DNA from: Candidatus Zixiibacteriota bacterium
Lineage (GTDB): Bacteria; Zixibacteria; MSB-5A5; WJJR01
Length of the DNA: 8,154 nucleotides
Assembly (NCBI GenBank): GCA_020058315.1
Contig: JAGVEK010000204.1
Span: 1-8,154 of the forward strand
Direction: 5' to 3'
Numbering within the stretch: the stretch's first letter is position 1; the number at the start of each line of letters is the position of its first letter. The position numbers and the translations under genes were made by a program. Under the pieces are notes generated by a model. The model was not told the origin of the DNA. It searched no databases and was given only the letters and a program-made list of their open reading frames with translations. Positions 1 through 6,700 of the stretch are shown piece after piece.

Positions 1-633
1 CGAGATGCCCAATCTTTGACCCGGCGCCCGGTCAAGGGAATGCTCACCGGCCCGTACACGATGTGCGACTGGTCGTTCGACGAGCATTACCGGTCCCGCC
101 GCGAAGCTGTGATGGCCCTCGCCGGGATTATTCGCGAGGAGGCGCGCGACCTGGAACTCGCCGGTGCCCGGTACATCCAGATTGACGAACCCGCGATTTC
201 CACGCGCCCCGCCGAGATCGATCTGGCGATCGAGGCGATGGGTGTTGTCACCGGGGGGCTGAAGGCCATGACCATCAGCCATATTTGCTATGGTGATTTC
301 CAGACGATCTATCCGCGGATTCTCCGGTTGCCGGTCGACCAGCTCGATCTGGAGTTCGCCAACTCGCACTTCGCCAACCTCGAGATCTTCCGGCATCCGA
401 AATTCACCAAGAAAGTCGCCGTCGGCGTCATCGATGTTCATTCGCACATTCTGGAAACGAAAGCTCAGGTCAAAGAAGGAATCCGCAAGGCGCTGTCCGT
501 TTTCGAACCAGAGCAGGTCATGATCGATCCGGATTGCGGCCTGAAGACCCGCACGGTCGAGGAAGCCAAAGACAAACTGAAGGTCATGGTCGACGCCGTC
601 GGCGAAATCAAACAGGAGATGGGTTGGAATTGA
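1..633 (+). CDS. metE: MetE-type cobalamin-independent methionine synthase, C-terminal part (5' truncated by window edge)
   Basis: The protein transfers a methyl group from 5-methyltetrahydrofolate (polyglutamate or a related pterin) to homocysteine, giving methionine, in the cytoplasm and without B12. The frame is open from base 1, so the visible 210 residues are the C-terminal part of a longer protein. A TTG at 16 is in frame, but residues before it (RDAQSL) lead into the conserved segment RPVKGMLTGPYT, so it is not the true start. All four expected zinc ligands of the MetE catalytic domain are present: His94 and Cys96 (SHICYGD), Glu118 (LDLEF) and Cys179 (DPDCGLKTR), numbered from base 1. 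The homocysteine-site motif IDEPA is at residues 61-65. The tail ends 31 residues after Cys179, as is normal for the family. Whether the full protein is a two-domain MetE (about 750 aa) or the short archaeal-type form (about 310-340 aa) cannot be seen. The next gene acts in the same pathway. Confidence 0.9.
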   Translation, partial: RDAQSLTRRPVKGMLTGPYTMCDWSFDEHYRSRREAVMALAGIIREEARDLELAGARYIQIDEPAISTRPAEIDLAIEAMGVVTGGLKAMTISHICYGDFQTIYPRILRLPVDQLDLEFANSHFANLEIFRHPKFTKKVAVGVIDVHSHILETKAQVKEGIRKALSVFEPEQVMIDPDCGLKTRTVEEAKDKLKVMVDAVGEIKQEMGWN

Positions 634-670
634 TCCGCTCTGTCTATTCGTGGAGCTCACCTGTCGTATA

Positions 671-689
671 TCCCGCACTTTTTGCGGGA
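671..689 (+). terminator. Stem-loop after metE, possible weak terminator
   Basis: A perfect 7-bp GC-rich stem, TCCCGCA/TGCGGGA, closes a 5-nt loop (CTTTT) 38 bp after the metE stop codon. No T-run follows it, so it is not a classical intrinsic terminator. It could stabilise the 3' end, assist Rho-dependent termination, or form part of a larger structure with the next two hairpins. Confidence 0.35.
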
Positions 690-690
690 C

Positions 691-709
691 CGTCCACGGA
701 GCGTGGGTG
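691..709 (+). other. Second intergenic stem-loop with a competing long-range helix
   Basis: CCACG (694-698) pairs with CGTGG (702-706) across a GAG triloop; weaker pairs involving two G-T wobbles extend this to 691-709. The 3' arm overlaps GGTGAG (706-711), which is the exact reverse complement of CTCACC at 656-661, so two mutually exclusive folds are possible. This is read directly from sequence; no function is established. It matches no SAM, SAH or cobalamin riboswitch consensus that I recognise. Confidence 0.3.
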
Positions 710-724
710 AGACGTGAACTGTAG

Positions 725-744
725 GGTGCATGCTTGCACGCACC
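725..744 (+). repeat. Imperfect palindrome, possible dispersed intergenic repeat
   Basis: GGTGC (725-729) pairs with GCACC (740-744). Inside, one A-C mismatch is followed by TG/CA around a CTTG loop. Short palindromes of this type, between genes and outside any reading frame, are often members of a dispersed repeat family in a genome. Only one copy is in this window, so repeat status is inference. It could equally be the third hairpin of a structured leader for the gene at 833. Confidence 0.3.
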
Positions 745-832
745 GATGACCAACGCCCAGGTCGTGTTTCATTCCGTTAGACTCTTTAAGAGGACTACCC
801 CGCCGCATCGTTGAAACCGCAGAGATAACACG

Positions 833-2740
833 ATGGAAGAACCAGTTCCGGAAAACTCCCACCCTCTCTTCGACCGCCTGCGCCGGGGGCCGATTCTCGC
901 GGATGGCGGCATGGGCACAATGCTCTACCGTCGCGGTGTGTCATTCGACCGCTGTTTCGATGATCTGAACATCTCCGACCCTAAACTCGTCTTGCGCATC
1001 CATCAGGACTATCTTCTGGCCGGAGCGCAGTTGATCGAAACCAACACGTTCGGCGGCAACCGCGCGCGACTGGCCTCCCATGGTCTGGAGAAGAAAGTCC
1101 GCGACATCAACTTCCACGGGGTCAAACTCGCGCGCGAGGCGCGTGAAATCGAGGGAAAGGACGCGCTCGTGGTCGGCGCTATGGGCCCTCTGGGGAAATC
1201 GCTGACTCCCTTGGGTTCTATCACACCGGCCCAGGCACGCGAGATGTTTGCTGAGCAGGCGGCAGCGCTCCTCGAAGGCGGCGTCGACCTGTTCATCATC
1301 GAGACAATGTCCGACGAGGTGGAGATTGCCGAGGCGATCGCGGCTGTCCGATCAATCTGCCGCCTCCCGATCATTGCCCAGATGACGTTCACTGACGAAG
1401 GCGTAACGCTCGCAGGGAAGACCCCCGAGGACACCGGTCGCTTTCTCGACGCCACCGAGGCCGATGTGATCGGCGCCAATTGCTCGGTCGGTCCTCAGGG
1501 AATGCTGGAATGGATCCATCGATTCACCCAAGTGGTCCGCAAGCCGGTTTCTGCGATGCCGAATGCCGGAATGCCGCGGCTCGTTGACGGCCGATTCGTC
1601 TACTCGGCCTCTCCTGAGTACTTTGCCGGCATGGCGGGTGCTTTTCTCGCAAGCGGGGTGCGCATTGTTGGTGGTTGCTGTGGAACTACGCCCGATCACA
1701 TCGCGGCGATGGCGACTGTGCTCCGCAATCCGTCGCTCGCTGGCAGCCCGGTGTCTGTCACCCCGATGCCGGTCGTTGAAGTGAGTTTACCCGCCAGCGA
1801 AGGCGGGAAGGCCCGGCGCTCGCGATTTGCTCTCGATCTCGGCAAGAGATTCCAGATATCAGTGGAACTCGATCCCCCCAAGGGGACGAATCCATCCAAG
1901 CTTCTTGAGGGAGCCCGGATCTGCCGTTTCCACGGCGCGGACGTGGTGAATATCGCCGACTCGCCAATGGCCCGCGTTCGCATGAGCGCGATCGCGGTCG
2001 CGGCTCTGGTGGAAAGGGCGGTCGGGCTCGAGACCGTGCTGCACTTCACATGCCGCGACCGCAACCTGATGGGCATTCAGTCGGACTTGATCGGCGCCCA
2101 CGCTCTGGGGATTCGTAATATTCTCGCCGTCACCGGCGATCCGCCATCGGTCGGAGACTATCCCCATGCCACCGGCGTCTACGATGTCGACGCCGTCGGC
2201 CTCACGCGTGTCGTGGCCGGCCTCAACGCCGGCAGGGATTACGCCGGTGCTTCCATTGGGCATGCCACTTCCTTCGCAATCGGCGTGGCTCTGAATCCCA
2301 CCGCGGAAGACTGGGAGAAAGAAGAACAACGGTTCCGCCGAAAAGTCGAAGCCGGCGCGAATTTTGCGTTCACCCAGCCACTCTACGATTTGGAACCACT
2401 CTGGCGCTGCCTGGATGCGATCGCAAACGTCCGCATTCCCATCTTCATAGGGTTGCTGCCGCTCATGTCTTTCAGACATGCATTGTTCCTGCACAACGAG
2501 ATCCCCGGCATCCGCGTTCCAAGGCGCATTCTCGATCGAATGGAAAAGGCCGGTGAGCAGGGCGCGAACATCGGCGTGGCGATCTGCCGCAGTCTCCTCG
2601 AACGCGCCAGGAGTTCCGTTGAGGGGGCATACCTGATGCCCTCCTTCGGTCGCTACGAAACCTGCCTGCGTGTGATCGAAGGCACCACCGAAACACGCGC
2701 CGATTCCAAAGTATCGAAAGACACCGTCGGGTCGCTGTGA
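833..2740 (+). CDS. Bifunctional homocysteine S-methyltransferase / 5,10-methylenetetrahydrofolate reductase (YitJ-type)
   Basis: This 635-residue cytoplasmic enzyme fuses two barrel domains, close in length to Bacillus YitJ (about 610 aa). Residues 12-300 are a homocysteine S-methyltransferase of the Pfam S-methyl_trans family. The opening ILADGGMGTML and the three zinc cysteines are intact: Cys217 (GANCSVGP) and Cys282/Cys283 (GGCCGTTP). Residues 338-617 are a FAD-dependent MTHFR barrel reducing 5,10-methylene-THF to 5-methyl-THF. It shows Glu345 (SVELDPP, matching the catalytic Glu of MetF), the TGDPP motif at 434-438 with Asp436 contacting flavin, and a TQPLYD substrate loop at 514-519. 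Residues 301-337 are a linker. There is no cobalamin-binding or activation domain, unlike full MetH. The ATG start is supported by homology beginning soon after it, although the Shine-Dalgarno is weak (AGAG at 821-824). It follows metE by 199 bp, and co-transcription is possible. Function of the N-terminal half without B12 modules is less certain than that of the MTHFR half. Confidence 0.93.
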   Translation: MEEPVPENSHPLFDRLRRGPILADGGMGTMLYRRGVSFDRCFDDLNISDPKLVLRIHQDYLLAGAQLIETNTFGGNRARLASHGLEKKVRDINFHGVKLAREAREIEGKDALVVGAMGPLGKSLTPLGSITPAQAREMFAEQAAALLEGGVDLFIIETMSDEVEIAEAIAAVRSICRLPIIAQMTFTDEGVTLAGKTPEDTGRFLDATEADVIGANCSVGPQGMLEWIHRFTQVVRKPVSAMPNAGMPRLVDGRFVYSASPEYFAGMAGAFLASGVRIVGGCCGTTPDHIAAMATVLRNPSLAGSPVSVTPMPVVEVSLPASEGGKARRSRFALDLGKRFQISVELDPPKGTNPSKLLEGARICRFHGADVVNIADSPMARVRMSAIAVAALVERAVGLETVLHFTCRDRNLMGIQSDLIGAHALGIRNILAVTGDPPSVGDYPHATGVYDVDAVGLTRVVAGLNAGRDYAGASIGHATSFAIGVALNPTAEDWEKEEQRFRRKVEAGANFAFTQPLYDLEPLWRCLDAIANVRIPIFIGLLPLMSFRHALFLHNEIPGIRVPRRILDRMEKAGEQGANIGVAICRSLLERARSSVEGAYLMPSFGRYETCLRVIEGTTETRADSKVSKDTVGSL

Positions 2741-2772
2741 CCTCTACGCTCATAAAGCAAGGCAACACCATC

Positions 2773-2798
2773 GACCGCTGCGGCTTGCGGCAGTGGTC
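2773..2798 (+). terminator. Hairpin after the methyltransferase/MTHFR gene
   Basis: Nine base pairs (one G-T wobble) form between GACCGCTGC (2773-2781) and GCAGTGGTC (2790-2798) around an 8-nt loop, 32 bp after the stop codon. A smaller hairpin CCAG-TGT-CTGG follows at 2799-2809. No U-tract is present, so an intrinsic terminator is not proven. The position between a metabolic gene and a new promoter fits a transcription boundary. Confidence 0.35.
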
Positions 2799-2836
2799 CC
2801 AGTGTCTGGCCGACGCTCGCTCGTCCTCGATTGACC

Positions 2837-2864
2837 TTGACAATTCCTGCCCGGGCGTTATGAT
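2837..2864 (+). promoter_or_regulatory. Strong sigma70-type promoter for the surface-protein pair
   Basis: A perfect -35 hexamer TTGACA (2837-2842) is separated by 16 bp from TATGAT (2859-2864), which matches TATAAT at five of six positions. The predicted start is near 2871, leaving a leader of only about 14 nt before ATG 2885 that begins right at the Shine-Dalgarno. An overlapping TTGACC at 2831 is a second but worse -35 candidate. The placement just upstream of the lipoprotein gene supports an independent transcription unit starting here. Confidence 0.6.
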
Positions 2865-2873
2865 TCGGGCAGG
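2846..2873 (+). promoter_or_regulatory. Perfect 8-bp inverted repeat spanning the -10 box (candidate operator)
   Basis: CCTGCCCG (2846-2853) and CGGGCAGG (2866-2873) are exact inverted repeats with a 12-bp spacer that contains the whole -10 hexamer. On DNA this is where a dimeric repressor could block RNA polymerase. If transcription instead reads through from upstream, the same sequence would form a hairpin whose 3' arm ends on the first G residues of the Shine-Dalgarno. The geometry is seen directly; the regulatory role is inference. Confidence 0.4.
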
Positions 2874-2880
2874 GGAGGAG
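2872..2880 (+). promoter_or_regulatory. Strong Shine-Dalgarno deciding the lipoprotein start
   Basis: GGGGAGGAG lies 4 bp before ATG 2885 (6 bp if the GGGGAGG core is counted). It is by far the best ribosome binding site in the window and fixes the start codon. It overlaps the right arm of the inverted repeat by two bases. Confidence 0.7.
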
Positions 2881-2884
2881 TGCC

Positions 2885-3736
2885 ATGTTGTTCATTCGCG
2901 GCTGCCTTTTGAAACAGTGTCTCTTCTGTGTGCTGGGAATCGTTGCGGCCACCCTCATCTTGGGCGGCTGCCAGAGCCAATCGCTCGGCCCGAAGCCACC
3001 TGCTCAAGTGAAGCTGGGATTCAGTCTCCAGTCAACGGACCTGGCTTCGCTCGTCCGTTCCGTGCGTCTCACGATTCTCTACCCGGATTCTGTGGATGTG
3101 CGGGAAATGACGCTGGTCAACGGGCAGATCCATGATACGATCATTGTCATTCCCGCCGACCCGATTGTCTTCACTCTGGAGGCGTTCGACAGCACTCATA
3201 TCCTGCTTTATTCCGGCAGCGCAACCCGGTCAGTCGCACCCGGCCAGCAGGTGGAGGTCAGTATTCTCCTGCTCCCCAATCCCGATCTCCTGATGTTACG
3301 AGTCGGTCCCCTTTTCCAATCAACGCTCCTCCAGACCGACAACCTCATCTCGGTCTATGTGGACATCCATAATGTTGACTCGCTCTTCGGCGCGGCGTTC
3401 CGCCTCCGCTACGACACGCTCCGGCTCCGGTTCTCACACGCTGAGGAAGGCGGATTCGTCCGCGGTACTCCTGCCGAGCCCACCATCGCAGGGGTGCTGA
3501 AGGATACACTGGGTTATGTTGCCTATTTCGTTTCCCGGCTGGGCAAGAATGAGCTTCCCGTCAGCGGGGTCTCCGGATTTGGACGTCTCGCGACGTTCTC
3601 CTTTGCGAAACGTGATACCGGAACTTCCGTGCTCACGATCGATCCTGAGACCGTCTCGCTGACCAAGCCGAATGGCCGGCTGGTGGATCATTTCACGACA
3701 CTGGTGCGCGAAGCAGCGACCGTGGAAATCCGATAG
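2885..3736 (+). CDS. Outer-surface lipoprotein with a cohesin-like domain
   Basis: The 283-residue protein starts with a lipoprotein signal: basic Lys10, hydrophobic stretch 12-27 and lipobox LGGC with lipidated Cys29. Gln30 at +2 is not the Asp retention signal, so outer-membrane placement is likely. Residues 40-131 look like a small all-beta domain (alternating hydrophobic strands, ending SVAPGQQVEVSILLLP). Residues 136-283 resemble a cohesin domain in strand order: a VYVDIHNVDSLFGAAF-type opening, RYDTLRLRF, a polar loop, GYVAYFVSRLG, then a GFGRLATFSF strand and closing strands to the C-terminus. Cohesin domains bind dockerin modules, but similar folds also occur in unrelated surface proteins, so partner binding is inference. 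I recognise no enzymatic motif. The start is fixed by a strong Shine-Dalgarno. The giant exported protein begins 25 bp downstream, which suggests one operon and perhaps a shared surface complex. The lipoprotein call is strong; the cohesin call is moderate. Confidence 0.75.
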   Translation: MLFIRGCLLKQCLFCVLGIVAATLILGGCQSQSLGPKPPAQVKLGFSLQSTDLASLVRSVRLTILYPDSVDVREMTLVNGQIHDTIIVIPADPIVFTLEAFDSTHILLYSGSATRSVAPGQQVEVSILLLPNPDLLMLRVGPLFQSTLLQTDNLISVYVDIHNVDSLFGAAFRLRYDTLRLRFSHAEEGGFVRGTPAEPTIAGVLKDTLGYVAYFVSRLGKNELPVSGVSGFGRLATFSFAKRDTGTSVLTIDPETVSLTKPNGRLVDHFTTLVREAATVEIR

Positions 3737-3761
3737 GCCATCTCCAATTAGCAGGCCCCAT

Positions 3762-6700
3762 ATGAAAACACAACGAAGATTGTTTCAGTCCCGTGCCGCT
3801 TGTCGGTGTTTGCCGGTGCTGGCGTTAGTCGCTGCTGTGGCCATTGTTCATCCAGCCGATGTGCACGCGCAACTCCCGCCGGCGGAAACGCTTTTCGTCA
3901 GCATTGAGGCTTTTCCCGTCGCAGGCGGTGTTCCGGGCAACGACATCACTGGAACGGGCAGCCGTCTTGCGCCGTACCGCGAGATCAGCCGGGCGATGCT
4001 GGACGTTGTCTTCAGGAACACGCATATCATCTTCGTCGGCCCTTCCCGTGGAGGTTTCTACTCTGGGCAGGTATCGTATCCGTACAACCATGCGCTCAAG
4101 CTTGTCTCCGAGAAGGGTGCGGATTCAACATTAGTGACGAGCAGTGACGGATTCAGCGTGGTTTCCATCAGCGCGAACTCGGCACTGCAGATTCTGGAAG
4201 GATTCACGATCTCGGACAAACGCAGCTTGATGAGTTGTGAGGGTTCGTGTAGTGGAGCCATCACCGCTTATGGGCGCGCATGGATTATCAACAACAAGAT
4301 TCTGCGCAATGCGGGCGAGGGCGAAGGCGGTGGCATCACCTACTACGGAGTTGCCGGCTCAACAGGAATCATCGCGGGTAACTGGATTGCCGGCAACTCG
4401 GATCCCGGTACCAGCTCTGGCGCCGGAATCCAGGTGGATTACTCCACATCCCTTTCGATTGTCAACAACACCATAGTCTCCAATACGGCCCAGAGCGGTG
4501 CGGGGATCTACCTGAGTGCCAGTGCAGAGGGCGTCACCATCGCCAACAACATTATCGCCTACAATCATACTGGGTACGGAATTTACCAGTCGGCAGGCCC
4601 CGCGACGTCAGTCTCATACAATTTGTTCTACCAGAATGCCGGTGGGAATGTCTTTGGATTGCCTGCCCCAGATGGGACGAATATCACAGGTGCAGGCGCG
4701 AACCCTCTTTTGGCCGACTGGACCGGGGGGGATTATCACCTGACCTGCGCCTCTCCCGCCCGAAACACCGGCTCCAATGGCCTCGTGCCCTCTGAGATCA
4801 TTAGCGCTGGGGAGTTCGCTTGGGATCTGGATGGTTCTCCTCAGGCGCGCTATTTCGAGACCACGATCGACATTGGCGGCGACGAATTCTGGGATACTCG
4901 CAAGACAGCGGATTTCGACGCAACCCCCACCGTCGGCTGCAGTACTTTGGTTGTCAGTTTTGCTAATCACTCCACCTGCATTGATGAAGAATGGGCTTGG
5001 GATTTCGGCGATGGCGGGACATCGACCGACAAGAGTCCCGTTCACGGCTATACCGCCCCCGGACTCTACACGGTGCGCCTGATCGCTAAAGGCAGCCTCG
5101 ATGCCGACACTCTGACACGGGTTGGCTACATCCGTGTGGCCCCGCCATTGAGCGTCGATTTTATCGCGGATGCCGTCCTGGGTTGTAATCCTCTCGCAAT
5201 CACCTTCACTGCCTTGGTGAACACAACTGCGGACAGCCTCCGCTGGTCATTCGGGGATGGCGGGTCAGTGCTGGGAAACCCGGTTACGTATGTCTACTCT
5301 TCGACCGGCAGCTACACGGTTGAACTCCGAGGCTATAATCCATGCGGCTCCGCAGTGAAATCCAAGCCGGCGTTCATCACGATCGCCTGCAAGTCCGACA
5401 CCAACAGCGATACAATCTTCGTGAGTGTCGACGGCTTCGGAGACGGCGCTCCCGGAAGTGACATCACCGGAACCGGTGACCGCCTGACCCCGTACCGCCA
5501 GCTTGAACGGGCCATGCAGGACGTCTACACCTGGAATGCCCACATCATCTTCGTTGGCCCCTCTCGTGGGTCCACGTACGACGGACCCTCATTCGTCCCG
5601 TATGGAAAGACGCTGAAGATCGTCTCCGAAAAAGGAGCGGATTCGACCCTGGTGATCGGCACCTCCGGGTTCAGTGTCTTTAGCTTGAATGCGGACACCG
5701 CTCTGCAGGTACTCGAGGGATTTACGATTTCAAACAATATCGTTTCGAATTCCTGCGAAGGCGGTTGCGCCGGCGGGGTCAGCATGTACGGCCGCGCCTG
5801 GGTAATCAATAACAGGATTCTCGGAAACACAGGGAATAGCAGTGGCGGTGGCATATACTACAACGGTTACTCAACCCCCGGCGGTATTATAGCGGGCAAC
5901 TGGATCGCTGGTAATTCGGATACAACAGCAGGCTCCGCTGGTGGGATCCAGGTGGGTTATTCCAGTTCTCTCGCGATCGTCAACAACACGATCACCGGCA
6001 ATATCAACCCATCGGGCGCAGGAATCTCGCTGGGATCGAGTGCGGCGGGCGTGACAATCGCCAACAACATCATCGCGTACAACCAGCAGGGGTTTGGAAT
6101 CTTTCAGAATATCGTGTTTAGCACGAAGACACCCGTGCTCAACCCCAATGCGATCGTCAATTACAATCTATTTTACCATAATGCCGCCGGGCACGTAGCG
6201 AACATACCGCCGCCGACTTCGCCCAATCAGGTCAGCGTCAATCCGCGTCTCGTCGATTCGATTGCGGATTGCCACCTGACTTGTGCCTCGCCGGCCAGAA
6301 ACGCCGGCAATTACGGGTATGTGCCGAACGAACTGCTAATCTCCGGAGATTTCGACTGGGATATCGACGGTCCGCCGCTGGGGCGTATCCCGCAGGACCT
6401 CAAGATCGACATTGGCGCCGACGAGTTCTGGGACAGCGACAAGAAGGCGGATTTCTACGCCACCGTGACCTCGGGTTGTGCCCCATTTACAGTCACATTC
6501 GTCAACCGCTCGACCTGCATAGATGAACAATGGAATTGGAGTTTTGGAGATGGTCAAACGGATAATGTCAAGAGTCCTCTTCCGCACGTCTACAATACGG
6601 CCGGACTTTACACTGTGCGCCTGATTGCCGAGGGGGATCTGGACACAGATACACTGACACGGGTCGGTTACATACGCGTCGCCACTCCATTGACGGCTGA

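Noticed and set aside
16..18. TTG as a start codon for the MetE-type protein
   Set aside because: The frame is open upstream to base 1, and the conserved segment starts almost immediately after TTG, so an N-terminal part is missing rather than absent.
634..832. A SAM, SAH or cobalamin riboswitch upstream of the methyltransferase/MTHFR gene
   Set aside because: Stem-loops exist, but I could not match any conserved core of these riboswitch classes.
1859..2494. A 211-codon minus-strand frame
   Set aside because: It is antisense to the intact MTHFR domain, which carries all expected motifs; the minus-strand product has no family features.
2737..3135. A 132-codon frame starting GTG that overlaps the stop of the methyltransferase/MTHFR gene, as in translational coupling
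   Set aside because: Its product is not protein-like, and it runs about 250 bp into the lipoprotein gene, which has a strong Shine-Dalgarno, a signal peptide and recognisable domains in another frame.
4237..5082. Several short plus-strand frames (4237-4476, 4516-4743, 4777-5082) inside the surface-protein region
   Set aside because: They are out-of-frame shadows of the long frame starting at 3762, which is continuous and shows clear repeats and domains.
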